A stretch of DNA of 26,619 bases from Clostridiales bacterium. GTDB lineage: Bacteria > Bacillota > Clostridia > Christensenellales > QALW01. The stretch lies in contig JAHAAN010000007.1 of the NCBI GenBank assembly GCA_018376855.1, positions 1-26,619 of the forward strand. Direction: 5' to 3'. Below the pieces are notes generated by a model that saw only the letters and a list, made by a program, of their open reading frames with translations, had not been told where the DNA came from and ran no database searches. Positions 1 through 7,551 of this stretch are shown in pieces (within the stretch, counting starts at the first letter, position 1; each line of letters starts with the position of its first letter). The translations under genes were made by a program, and so were the position numbers.

Positions 1-387
1 CTGATATCGGCGCTTCTCAGTCACGCGGAGCCTGCATTTCCAAAAACTGCACAGTCGGACGCCGCTTTGGAGATACACAGAATGGAAAACGAAATTGCCC
101 GAATGCTGGAACGCCCCGACACAGACTCGGATGCTCTCAAGGAAATGATTCTTGAATGTGCAGCACTGAAATATCAGGCGGTCAGCATCGGGCAAGCCAT
201 ATATGATAAATTGAGGACGGATTTGGATAAAACCACTCCGTCCTCTTCTTATACACGCAAGGCTGTCATGGAAACGGTAAGGGAAATCGTCCTCATCGAC
301 GATGATACCATACGGATCACACTGCCAAACGGACAAAAACTCGTAAAGGAGCTGGAAAATGGAACAGATCATGACAGCGCCGGCTAA
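1..387 (+). CDS. C-terminal part of a serine recombinase-like protein (5' end outside window)
   Basis: The reading frame is open from base 1 to the stop at 385-387, so the gene begins upstream of the window. The visible 128 residues are charged and helical (coiled-coil-like stretch with MENEIARML and DALKEMILECAALKY). They end with a short beta-rich tail, VREIVLIDDDTIRITLPNG. That order, helical linker then a 'V-x-I-V-x-D-D-x-I-x-I' tail, is what I expect at the C-terminus of large serine recombinases, and the next gene ends in a similar way. The 3' end overlaps the next gene by 29 nt, which suggests translational coupling within a recombinase operon. The catalytic domain cannot be seen. It could instead be a small recombinase accessory protein. 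Confidence 0.6.
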   Translation: MISALLSHAEPAFPKTAQSDAALEIHRMENEIARMLERPDTDSDALKEMILECAALKYQAVSIGQAIYDKLRTDLDKTTPSSSYTRKAVMETVREIVLIDDDTIRITLPNGQKLVKELENGTDHDSAG

Positions 388-1978
388 GGTGGTCAGAGAA
401 ATCCTGCCCACCATAAAGCCGGAAGAAAAGAAGCAAGGCTATAAACAGCTTCGTGTCGCTGCCTACTGCCGCGTCTCCACCGATTCGGATGAGCAGGAAA
501 TGAGCTTCGATGCACAGGTCGGCTACTACACCGACAAGATCATGCGAAATCCCGAATGGTCGCTTGCAGGGATTTATGCGGACGAGGGCATCAGCGGTAC
601 GCAGGCAGAAAAGCGAAAAGACTTTATGCGAATGATCCGCCAATGCAGAAAAGGCAATATCGACCTCGTGATTACCAAATCGGTATCCCGATTCGCAAGG
701 AACACGGTAGACTGCCTAACTTATGTCAGGGAACTGAAAGCACTCGGCATCCCGATCATCTTCGAAAAAGAAGGACTCAACACCATGCACGCTGCCAGTG
801 AAATCTATATTAGTATGCATGGTATCTTCGCACAGTCGGAATCTGAATCACTCAGCGGCAATGTCCGTATCGGAAAAGCCATCAGCGCAAAGAATGGCAA
901 TGTGGCGATCAGCTACAAATCCTTCCTCGGATACAGGCGCGGTGCGGACAACAAACCCGAAATCGATGAGGAACAGGCGGAAATCATCCGCTTTATCTAT
1001 GACCGATACCTTGCGGGCGACAGCCTGCAAATGATCCGTGACAGCTTGGAAGAACAACACATCCCCACACCGATGGGCAAAGAAAAATGGCAGCTTACCA
1101 CCATCCGCTCCATCCTGACCAACGAAAAGTACAAAGGCGACGCTCTCCTGCAAAAGACCTACATTGTAGATTGCATCAGCCACAAGTCCAAGAAAAACGA
1201 TGACCGCCCGCAATACTATGTAGAGAACAACCATCCGGCGATCATTCCAAGAGAGATGTTCGACCGTGTGCAGGAAGAAATGGCGAGGCGAACCAGCAAG
1301 CGTAAAGTCAAGGAGATTGGCACAAAAACCGAATCCGGCAAATATTCCAGCAAATATGCCCTCACTGATCTGCTCATCTGCGGTCACTGCGGGACGCCGT
1401 ACCGAAGATGCACATGGTCGAGGAATGGAAAAAAGAAAATCATGTGGCGGTGCATCAGCCGACTCGACTACGGCAAGAAATATTGCGCCGACTCGCCGTC
1501 CATTGAAGAAAGCGTCTTGCAAAGGGCTGTGGCAGAGGGCATCCGACAGGTGGTAATGGACGAAAGTGGTCAGACTGCGCTGGAATCGCTGAAGCTCCAC
1601 ATTGGAATGTACTTCGGACAAAGCGATGAAAACAGCACGGCAGCCGATGAAATACGGATGCAGGAGCTGGTGCAGAGCATCACGGAGCTGGCAGGCTCAG
1701 AGGACATTGAAAACTGCATGGCGGCGCTGATCGATGAGCTGAATACGGTCAAGCAAACGATTGCCGAGAAAAAGGCAAGACAATCCTCCGCCAAGCAGAG
1801 CGAACGCCGTATCGATGAAATCCTGACTGCACTCGATGCGCTGAAAAACCACCCGATTGAGTATGACAATCAGGCGGTGCGGCAGATCATCGAATGCATC
1901 AAGGTACTGTCAGCCGAGCAGATACTCATTATCTTCAAAGGCGGACTTGAAAGAACAGTGCAGCTCACGGCAGAATAA
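359..1978 (+). CDS. Large serine recombinase (resolvase - recombinase - zinc ribbon)
   Basis: This is a 539-residue site-specific DNA recombinase of the large serine family, the type that integrates and excises conjugative transposons and prophages. The resolvase domain starts near residue 30 with RVAAYCRVSTDSDEQ, where the Ser of RVST is the expected nucleophile. The conserved FARNT and FAQSESESLSGNVRIG helices follow. A recombinase domain spans roughly residues 180-310 (GYRRGADNKPEIDEEQAEIIRFIYDRYLAGDS, LTNEKYKGDALLQKT). A Cys zinc ribbon follows (CGHCGTPYRRC, then two further Cys), then a helical C-terminus. AAAGGAG at 345-351 is 7 nt before the ATG at 359, which supports this start inside the preceding gene. 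Length and domains look complete, so it is probably active. Its target site is not identifiable here. Confidence 0.93.
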   Translation: MEQIMTAPAKVVREILPTIKPEEKKQGYKQLRVAAYCRVSTDSDEQEMSFDAQVGYYTDKIMRNPEWSLAGIYADEGISGTQAEKRKDFMRMIRQCRKGNIDLVITKSVSRFARNTVDCLTYVRELKALGIPIIFEKEGLNTMHAASEIYISMHGIFAQSESESLSGNVRIGKAISAKNGNVAISYKSFLGYRRGADNKPEIDEEQAEIIRFIYDRYLAGDSLQMIRDSLEEQHIPTPMGKEKWQLTTIRSILTNEKYKGDALLQKTYIVDCISHKSKKNDDRPQYYVENNHPAIIPREMFDRVQEEMARRTSKRKVKEIGTKTESGKYSSKYALTDLLICGHCGTPYRRCTWSRNGKKKIMWRCISRLDYGKKYCADSPSIEESVLQRAVAEGIRQVVMDESGQTALESLKLHIGMYFGQSDENSTAADEIRMQELVQSITELAGSEDIENCMAALIDELNTVKQTIAEKKARQSSAKQSERRIDEILTALDALKNHPIEYDNQAVRQIIECIKVLSAEQILIIFKGGLERTVQLTAE

Positions 1979-1982
1979 AGAA

Positions 1983-2034
1983 ACTGCCTTTCCGAATGCT
2001 CCAACGGGTAGCAGTCAGAAAGGCAGTATTTTTT
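1983..2034 (+). terminator. Rho-independent terminator after the serine recombinase
   Basis: ACTGCCTTTC at 1983-1992 pairs perfectly with GAAAGGCAGT at 2018-2027. The stem is followed by ATTTTTT. It lies 5 nt after the recombinase stop. The loop is long (25 nt). Confidence 0.7.
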
Positions 2035-2096
2035 CAGCTTTGAATTGTCGGTCAACTTAAATCCAGTGCATCTTTTTCGTAGTACCCTTCCAAGAT

Positions 2097-2136
2097 AAGT
2101 TGACAGACCGCCAAGGGGTTGGTCTGTCAACTTTTT
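2097..2136 (+). terminator. Strong hairpin terminator between recombinase genes
   Basis: A 13-bp perfect stem is formed by AAGTTGACAGACC (2097-2109) and GGTCTGTCAACTT (2121-2133), followed by a T run. The region 1979-2209 has no gene. It holds this hairpin, the one before it and the one after it. Confidence 0.7.
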
Positions 2137-2164
2137 ATATATGGAATACAGCAAACTCGTTGTG

Positions 2165-2190
2165 CCGCAGTGTTTCACTGCGGTATTTTT
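2165..2190 (+). terminator. Hairpin with T tail just upstream of the next start codon
   Basis: CCGCAGTG (2165-2172) and CACTGCGG (2176-2183) form an 8-bp stem with a TTT loop, followed by TATTTTTG. It ends only about 6 nt before the ribosome site of the gene at 2210. It may terminate read-through or act as an attenuator-like leader. Confidence 0.55.
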
Positions 2191-2209
2191 GTTTTGAAAG
2201 GAGATAACA

Positions 2210-2704
2210 ATGGACGCAGTTCAGAAAAGTGAAGCAATCAAAGCCGGCCTGCGAAAAGGCTTTCAGGACGGCAGTTCCAAAATGGCAAGGCGCAAATGCT
2301 ATGGATACGCGCTTGGTCCTAACGGGGAACTGGAGATAAATCCATGTGAAGCTAAAGTAGTATGCTGGATATTCGAGCGGTATCTTGCTGGAGATAGCTT
2401 GGGTAAAATTGTCGCAGGCTTGGAGCGGCAGGGCGTTCGTTCTCCCACAGGCAAGCCTAAATGGAACCGGGAAGCAATCGACAAACTACTCTCTAATGAA
2501 AAGTACACCGGGCAGGTGCTTCTCCAAAAAACAATCAGCACTGGCGCTGTACAAATTGAAAACGATGGCCTCATGGAACGGTATCTTTATACCGGCTTCC
2601 ATGAGGCCATTGTTTCTGATGAGATGTTCCATGCGGTTCAAGAAGAGAAGCAGAAGCGGAGCAAAAACTTGGAAAATAAGTTTGCCATCGGACCGGCATT
2701 CTGA
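2210..2704 (+). CDS. Stand-alone recombinase-domain protein lacking the catalytic resolvase domain
   Basis: This 164-residue protein matches only the central recombinase domain of serine recombinases: KCYGYALGPNGELEINPCEAKVV, FERYLAGDSLGKIV, LSNEKYTGQVLLQKT, HEAIVSDEMFHAVQEE. These blocks parallel those of the recombinases on either side. There is no resolvase domain, no catalytic Ser motif and no zinc ribbon. It has its own ribosome site, GAAAGGAG at 2196-2203, 6 nt before ATG. The start region reads as a normal N-terminus, so it is probably a real small gene rather than a random fragment. It may bind DNA or pair with the catalytic recombinases; this is inference. A degraded recombinase remains possible. 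Confidence 0.75.
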   Translation: MDAVQKSEAIKAGLRKGFQDGSSKMARRKCYGYALGPNGELEINPCEAKVVCWIFERYLAGDSLGKIVAGLERQGVRSPTGKPKWNREAIDKLLSNEKYTGQVLLQKTISTGAVQIENDGLMERYLYTGFHEAIVSDEMFHAVQEEKQKRSKNLENKFAIGPAF

Positions 2705-2744
2705 TAAAATCAAAATAGAGAAAATTATCATAGAGGGTGCGGAT

Positions 2745-3632
2745 TTGCAAAACCAAATCAAAATACCTGGTATCATGGACAGGCATCCGTCTGCCGAGAA
2801 AGCACTTCGTGTTGCGGCTTACTGTCGGGTCAGCACACGACAGGAGGAGCAGGATGGTAGCATTAAACAACAGGAGCAATACTATGCTCAATTTATTTCT
2901 GGGAATCCAAATTGGACAAATGCGGGAGTTTTCTCAGAACGGGTATCCGGCTTACGCATGAAGGATAGACCTGCGTTTCAGTCCATGATGAAGCTTTGCC
3001 ATCGCGGGAAAATTGATTTGATCCTTATCAAATCCTTCAGCCGCCTTGGGCGCAATACGCTGGATATGCTACGGGTACTTCGGGAACTCAAAGAATTAGG
3101 CGTGGATGTCCATTTTGAGGAAGAAAATCTGTGGCTCCATGACGAGCGCATGGAGATGCTCATCGCAGTGTTCTGTGCATTTGCTCAAAGCGAAAGTGAG
3201 AATATGAGTCAAAATATCCGCTGGGGTGTGCGACAAGGGTTCCGAATGGGGACCTCCGGTTATGCAGACTTTGTGTGCTATGGGTATAAGCGAGGCGATG
3301 ATGGACGGTTGGCTATTGATGAGCCAGACGCTGAGATTGTCCGCAGGATATTCCAAATGCGGGCGGAAGGAAAAAGCGTTGGTGCAATATCCGATTGGCT
3401 CTATGAAAGTAAGATATCTTCTCCTACCGGCAAGGAGCGCTGGAGCAGGGAAACAATCAGCAAGCTGCTCCGGAACGAAAAGTATCTGGGTGATGTTTTA
3501 CTGCAAAAGACTTTTGTGAAGGATGTACTGACGGGCAAACAGTTCAAGAACTGTGGGGAGTTAGAGCGGTATCTCATACAGCAGCATCATCCGGCGATTG
3601 TGAGCAGGGAACTGTTTGATCGGGTAAATTAA
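2745..3632 (+). CDS. Serine recombinase, C-terminally truncated
   Basis: This is a resolvase-type recombinase of about 295 residues. The catalytic domain is recognisable from RVAAYCRVSTRQEEQDGS (Ser nucleophile) through FSRLGRNTLDMLR to FAQSESENMSQNIRWGV. The recombinase domain follows: CYGYKRGDDGRLAIDEPDAEIVRRIF, LRNEKYLGDVLLQKT, HPAIVSRELFDRVN. The protein stops exactly where relatives continue into 'QEE..' and the zinc ribbon, so 150-250 residues are missing. The frame is open upstream to 2385, but that part overlaps the preceding gene and is not recombinase-like. I prefer TTG at 2745, preceded by AGAGGGTG; ATG at 2775 is the alternative. The truncation coincides with the start of AT-rich DNA, so a mobile-element junction near 3626 is likely. 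It may be inactive. Confidence 0.82.
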   Translation: MQNQIKIPGIMDRHPSAEKALRVAAYCRVSTRQEEQDGSIKQQEQYYAQFISGNPNWTNAGVFSERVSGLRMKDRPAFQSMMKLCHRGKIDLILIKSFSRLGRNTLDMLRVLRELKELGVDVHFEEENLWLHDERMEMLIAVFCAFAQSESENMSQNIRWGVRQGFRMGTSGYADFVCYGYKRGDDGRLAIDEPDAEIVRRIFQMRAEGKSVGAISDWLYESKISSPTGKERWSRETISKLLRNEKYLGDVLLQKTFVKDVLTGKQFKNCGELERYLIQQHHPAIVSRELFDRVN

Positions 3633-3677
3633 GATTCGAGTCAATAATAACACATCGAACATATAAGGGGTGAAAAA

Positions 3678-5153
3678 ATGGGACATAGCAAGTTATCAAA
3701 CCATACTTTTATAAAGGGCAAGTTTATTACCCCAATAAATTCTATACCCAATATGCAGGAATTATCAGATGAAAAATCATGGACATATGGACGAATGCCA
3801 GAGTACCTTTGGATCGGATTGATACTCAAACGGTTTGGTCGAGAAGAAGGGTTAAGAAAATCCTACGGTATTATTTCTGTGCTACACGAATTAGCCCCAG
3901 ATCTCTACACAGCAAGATTATCACAGATATTAAAACTGAATATAGACATTCAAAAAACTTTTTATAACTACATTATTTCTATTGGTGCTAAAGAAGCGCT
4001 TGTACCATTAACCATTTTTCTTACAGCAAGCAAGGCACCCACTTTTGCTGAGTGCTTTTACTGTCCTGAACAAAGCGTTGAAGATAGATGCGAAGCGATA
4101 ATTCAAACAATGCGTGAAATTATGGATCATCAGTCCAACGAGTCCACCGATGTTAGATTTGTTGCACTCTACTTCAATCTGCTTTCAGGAAAAGTGCATC
4201 TTCTGAAAGAGCAGATTGATTTGTTAACGGCTTATCCGAAAACTGAGCACACTGATGAAATAATGCGCATGGCTCGTCCAGCGGTACGATCTCATGAAAT
4301 GATGATTTTGACTTTTGAGACAACTGATTCTGCATATTTGAAAGAATTTTGGAGGTGCGTAAGTGAGATGACAGATTGTAATATATTTGTTATTAAATTT
4401 CCAGAGGAAAATAGAGATGTCACAGCATATATTGAAAAGCTACATGAGGTATTTATATATCTCTCGGAATTATTTGTAGTGACAGACCCGCTTGATGAGA
4501 AAATGAACGTTTTACTTGGGATTGCAACATATTCCTATAAACGCTTGAAAGAGATTTATGAATACCGATTATTCAATTCTATCTCTGGCAGGAGCTGTGT
4601 GCGTGTCTTAATAGAGGACTACATTATGATGAAATATCTCGTAAAAAATGAGTTGTCTCATGATAATATTTGGCGAGATTATCAGTTATATGGTATGGGT
4701 TTATATAAGTTAGTTTTAGCCAGGTGCAGGGAAAGCGGTATTTCGGAAGAGTCTCACTTTGATAAAAATTATATTGAAGCGTTAGTTAATGAATTTAAGG
4801 GCGAAGAATTCATCGATATGGACACCAAATATTTTGATAAGCAAAACATAAGGGTGAAGGCTGACAGTATTGGCGAGAAAGATCTTTACGGCCTATATTA
4901 TGACTATGATTCTTCTTTTGAACATGGATTATGGGGATCCATTCGTGAATCTTCTCTGTTAAAATGTAATAACCCGGCTCACAAATATCATTGTGTTCCA
5001 GATGTTGAGGCCGAAATCAGGTTGAAAACGGTTATGCCAGACTGTATTATGGTTATGAACAAAACGGTCTCTCTTTTGAACGAGTTCTATGGCATTCCAG
5101 AACAGTTGTTAAGTGAGGTATTAAACTTTGAAATCAAACCTATTACTGAATAA
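3678..5153 (+). CDS. Unknown 491-aa protein with DUF5677-like C-terminal half
   Basis: I do not recognise the whole protein. It is soluble, mostly helical and has no signal peptide or membrane segment. The C-terminal half (from about residue 265) resembles DUF5677 proteins: a long helical stretch, then SGRSCVRVLIEDYIMMKYLVKN and WRDYQLYGMGLYKLV. Further on is YGLYYDYDSSFEHGLWGS, like the 'Y..YSS..HG' block of that family. The N-terminal half (MPEYLWIGLILKRFGREEGLRKSYGIISVLHEL) is unassigned. AAGGGG at 3665-3670 is 7 nt before the ATG. The gene is much more AT-rich than the metabolic half of the window and overlaps the next gene by 26 nt, so the two probably act together. DUF5677 proteins have no settled function. 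A role in phage defence or mobile-element maintenance is speculation from location only. Confidence 0.75.
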   Translation: MGHSKLSNHTFIKGKFITPINSIPNMQELSDEKSWTYGRMPEYLWIGLILKRFGREEGLRKSYGIISVLHELAPDLYTARLSQILKLNIDIQKTFYNYIISIGAKEALVPLTIFLTASKAPTFAECFYCPEQSVEDRCEAIIQTMREIMDHQSNESTDVRFVALYFNLLSGKVHLLKEQIDLLTAYPKTEHTDEIMRMARPAVRSHEMMILTFETTDSAYLKEFWRCVSEMTDCNIFVIKFPEENRDVTAYIEKLHEVFIYLSELFVVTDPLDEKMNVLLGIATYSYKRLKEIYEYRLFNSISGRSCVRVLIEDYIMMKYLVKNELSHDNIWRDYQLYGMGLYKLVLARCRESGISEESHFDKNYIEALVNEFKGEEFIDMDTKYFDKQNIRVKADSIGEKDLYGLYYDYDSSFEHGLWGSIRESSLLKCNNPAHKYHCVPDVEAEIRLKTVMPDCIMVMNKTVSLLNEFYGIPEQLLSEVLNFEIKPITE

Positions 5154-6216
5154 AATCAATCTAATCCAAACTGAATATAAAGAATTGCTTACAGCTTTGT
5201 TTCCAAAATTAAAAAGTCGCCATGCTCCTGAAGCATTGGATGAAATCAATCTATTTTGGTTGCGTCATATTGAGGAAGTACAACTGTATCTAAGGGCTTG
5301 GTTTCCCGGTGAAAACAGTTATGTATTCACAGCTTCTACGTTTATGGATTATGAAGATAATGAACATTTGCCGTTTTTGTTAATGGGAGACAAGCATATT
5401 CTCGATGATCCTTTGAGCAAGTATTCAGAAATTCGAAACAAGATGCCAGAAGGCAGAGATGCAGAATTTTTGTATGAACAGATTGGAGTGACGGCAGAGG
5501 ACAATTTGAAGCTGTTAGAAAATGTTCGTGAAAAAATCTTCATATTGCCATTAAGACTCTTTAACCAATTCAGAGATTGTAATTCAATCTATGAAGTCGG
5601 AGAGCAAGCATTTGTTGGCCTTTTTAATGGTATAAATGGTCTGAATGACTATTTCGCAAAGTGTAGCAGCATTGAAGACATCATGAGCTTCGCTCGTGAC
5701 GACATCGGAAAATTGGTGATGTTTTCGGAAGATGATGATGCAGCACTACCATTTGAAGAACGATTCAGGATTGCGTTAACTGGGACGCAATACATGGTAG
5801 ATGAAAATAAACCGGATTCATATAATTTCTTTATGCTTGTATTTGGATGCATACAACAAGCCGTCGATGTTATCGTCTCGTGCGTAGAGTACGGATGTAT
5901 TCCATATATCAGATATCCAGTATCTCTGCACTATATATCTTTACTGTCTGAAAGTATGTTAGACATTGATCACATTATAATCCTTAGGTATAAAATGAGT
6001 GTATCATTTATTGTTTATCAATTGTGCAATAAAGAACGACTTGCAAAGGTTCCATTGGATGAGTTTTGGAGAAAAAATAAAGAATATGATTTTAATGAAA
6101 AGTTGTTCTCCGCTTTGGAACAACATGGTGTAAACAAAAATAATTTTTTGAGTCTCAAAATTACTCAAGTAGTAATTGATGAAATTGAAAAGTTTTATGA
6201 GCAGTTGATTAGTTGA
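5128..6216 (+). CDS. Unknown 362-aa protein, overlapping partner of the upstream gene
   Basis: No family is recognised. The protein is soluble, rich in helices and acidic patches (SEDDDAALPFEERFRIALTG). It has hydrophobic helical stretches in the last third (FFMLVFGCIQQAVDVIVSCV, LHYISLLSESMLDIDHIIILRYKMSVSFIVYQLC) that look like buried helices rather than clear membrane spans. The start is TTG at 5128, preceded by GTGAGG at 5113-5118, so it begins inside the 3' end of the previous gene in another frame. That overlap implies translational coupling and a fixed ratio of the two products. Base composition matches the upstream gene and not the flanks, so the pair probably arrived as one unit. Confidence 0.78.
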   Translation: MKSNLLLNKINLIQTEYKELLTALFPKLKSRHAPEALDEINLFWLRHIEEVQLYLRAWFPGENSYVFTASTFMDYEDNEHLPFLLMGDKHILDDPLSKYSEIRNKMPEGRDAEFLYEQIGVTAEDNLKLLENVREKIFILPLRLFNQFRDCNSIYEVGEQAFVGLFNGINGLNDYFAKCSSIEDIMSFARDDIGKLVMFSEDDDAALPFEERFRIALTGTQYMVDENKPDSYNFFMLVFGCIQQAVDVIVSCVEYGCIPYIRYPVSLHYISLLSESMLDIDHIIILRYKMSVSFIVYQLCNKERLAKVPLDEFWRKNKEYDFNEKLFSALEQHGVNKNNFLSLKITQVVIDEIEKFYEQLIS

Positions 6217-6313
6217 ATAAGTTATCCTGATATTAGTTATAGCGTATTTCATAAAGATGAAAACAGCTTAGAAGGATTAACTGATATCTAAACTGTCTAC
6301 CCTTTACATAATA

Positions 6314-6366
6314 GGAACATAAAAAAGATATGTTCCGCGAAACCCCGATTTTATCGGGGTTTTTTG
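6314..6366 (+). terminator. Tandem hairpins terminating the two-gene cassette
   Basis: The first hairpin is GGAACATA (6314-6321) with TATGTTCC (6329-6336). The second is a 9-bp perfect stem, AACCCCGAT (6341-6349) with ATCGGGGTT (6353-6361), loop TTT, running into TTTTTT. The second is a textbook rho-independent terminator for transcripts from 3678-6216. Confidence 0.85.
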
Positions 6367-6470
6367 CTGTCCAAACGCCGGGATTTCAAGTTGCATATTC
6401 GTAGATGTAAAACAGCTATTTTTGCTTTGCGGATAGACTCGAACTCCCGTATAACTGAATAACTGCTTCA

Positions 6471-6511
6471 AACGGCAGGCAAGTCACCCAAAACTTGTCT
6501 GCCGTTTTTGC
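6471..6511 (+). terminator. 14-bp stem hairpin with T tail upstream of the mobile-element remnant
   Basis: AACGGCAGGCAAGT (6471-6484) pairs with ACTTGTCTGCCGTT (6493-6506), with one G-U pair, followed by TTTTG. It could end incoming transcription or act as a leader attenuator for the gene at 6579. Between 6217 and 6578 I see no gene, only hairpins. Confidence 0.65.
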
Positions 6512-6519
6512 GTTTCCCC

Positions 6520-6554
6520 GCCCGAAGTTTTGCAAAAGACTTCGGGCTTTTTTC
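6520..6554 (+). terminator. Second leader hairpin with T tail before the Cys-rich gene
   Basis: GCCCGAAGT (6520-6528) pairs with ACTTCGGGC (6539-6547), followed by TTTTTT. It sits about 10 nt before the ribosome site of the gene at 6579. Together with the hairpin at 6471-6506 it makes a double-terminator leader, a layout that would suit attenuation control. Confidence 0.65.
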
Positions 6555-6578
6555 ATTTCACGAAAAGGAGATGACACA

Positions 6579-7271
6579 ATGTACTTTACCGATACTCCCA
6601 CCCTCAACAGCATAGAGGCGATCATGAAAAAACTGCCCTATGGCTCACAGAAAGGAGACGGTCGATTTCGCAGCTCGTACAAATACACCAAGAAGGACTG
6701 CGACTGCAAACTTTGCCTTTACTACAGAAAAAAGACAAGCTGTACCTTAGCGCTTTGCCCTGTGTTGGATATCCGGCTTGGATGCGGCGCTGCTTCCATT
6801 GGCGGGGCGGTAAAAGCCGTTTTCAAAGACGCCAAGAATGCAGCATTCCAAAAACGCCTGTCTCAAATATATAACCGAAAGGAGGATACAATCATGATAT
6901 TTCAAAACAACCGGCATAAGCAGATTTTTGAAACCGAGAGATTCAATCTGCGAAAGCCCACCCAAAAAGCTCTCGCCATTTTGTATCTACTGACCGCTGA
7001 CAAAGCCCTGTGGCAGAAAACAAAACCGTTCCTGATAAGTAACGGCAAGATTTATTTGAAAGGTGTTCATCTCGGAGATGTATCTACCGACAGCTATGCC
7101 CTGTGGAAAGCCGTCAAAGAATTGCAGACCGGTGAGAAACAAATATCGCTGTGCGAACTGGCAGACAGCGGGATCATCTCCGACAACACATTCCGTTTGA
7201 TTGTGCAGGCGGTAACCATTGCCCACTTCGGTGCGGCGGTGTTTAATAACACGGAGGTGCGCCATGATTAA
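6579..7271 (+). CDS. Cys-rich small protein fused in frame to a second small mobile-element protein
   Basis: The ATG at 6579 follows AAAAGGAG (6563-6570). An upstream in-frame TTG lies inside a hairpin and is rejected. The first approximately 105 residues form a compact Cys-rich protein with a CDCKLCLYYRKKTSC-x-LALC cluster and a later Cys (LGCG), which looks metal-binding. No stop separates it from the segment beginning MIFQNNRHKQIFETERFNLRKPTQKALAILYLLTADKALW. That segment has its own good ribosome site and start at 6895. From memory, both segments resemble separate small accessory proteins found in Firmicutes conjugative elements, but I cannot name their families. The single 230-residue frame may be a true fusion or a lost stop. 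Function unknown. Confidence 0.6.
   Translation: MYFTDTPTLNSIEAIMKKLPYGSQKGDGRFRSSYKYTKKDCDCKLCLYYRKKTSCTLALCPVLDIRLGCGAASIGGAVKAVFKDAKNAAFQKRLSQIYNRKEDTIMIFQNNRHKQIFETERFNLRKPTQKALAILYLLTADKALWQKTKPFLISNGKIYLKGVHLGDVSTDSYALWKAVKELQTGEKQISLCELADSGIISDNTFRLIVQAVTIAHFGAAVFNNTEVRHD
6895..7271 (+). CDS. Small conserved-looking mobile-element protein (internal start)
   Basis: This nested reading of the previous frame begins at ATG 6895, preceded by AAAGGAGG at about 6880-6887, and gives a 125-residue protein. It is KHKQIF-type at the N-terminus. Its helical middle (ALAILYLLTADKALWQKTKPFLI) and ISLCELADSGIISDNTFRLIVQAVTIAHFG look like a folded regulatory or accessory domain. The strong internal ribosome site argues that this part can be translated alone, even though no stop separates it from the upstream Cys-rich segment. 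Its last 8 nt overlap the next start codon at 7264. I cannot assign a function. Confidence 0.6.
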
Positions 7272-7374
7272 CGCTCTGATTCAAAAAGGAGATCAATCAG
7301 CTGTCCTAAAGCTTCCCGATGATCCATTCACTTTACAATATATCAATAAAACGGATATACCTTCTCTGTCATGA
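7264..7374 (+). pseudogene. Broken gene: first ~28 codons of a mobile-element protein
   Basis: ATG at 7264 follows GGAGG (7253-7257) at ideal spacing and overlaps the previous stop, so it looks like the third gene of the remnant operon. Translation gives MINALIQKGDQSAVLKLPDDPFTL, then a few unrelated-looking residues and a stop at 7372-7374, 36 codons in all. The beginning has the feel of a longer accessory protein of conjugative elements. I infer the rest was lost when the DNA to the right was joined on near 7340-7350. A genuine 36-residue peptide is the alternative. Confidence 0.45.
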
Positions 7375-7488
7375 ATATCTGCTTGCTCAAATAAAGCCTA
7401 CATGTGTAAGTCAATAGAAAAGTGATGTAAAAGAGCGCATAAAAATATTTTTTCTTCCATCGTTTTTTCATAACCATTTTCAAAACTC

Positions 7489-7517
7489 TTAAATACTTTT
7501 CAAATCAGCGATATAAT
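7489..7517 (+). promoter_or_regulatory. Probable promoter of the tyrosine recombinase
   Basis: TATAAT at 7512-7517 lies 35 nt before the recombinase ATG. The only -35 candidate is TTAAAT at 7489-7494 (17-nt spacer), which is poor, so basal expression may be low or need an activator. The region 7375-7551 is otherwise AT-rich with no gene. Confidence 0.45.
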
Positions 7518-7551
7518 ATATGATTATGAAAAACCAACGGAGGAAAGTAAA

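Noticed and set aside
1979..2209. CRISPR-like or repeat array between recombinase genes
   Set aside because: The repeated look comes from three different hairpins. There are no regular repeats or spacers.
2385..2744. Upstream extension of the truncated recombinase
   Set aside because: It lies over the 164-residue gene in another frame and does not look like recombinase sequence. TTG 2745 has a ribosome site.
6425..6460. tRNA-like T-arm on the minus strand (GAGTTCGAGTC)
   Set aside because: The T-loop motif is there but its stem does not pair and no anticodon or acceptor arms fit around it. It may be a leftover of an attachment site, but the evidence is too weak.
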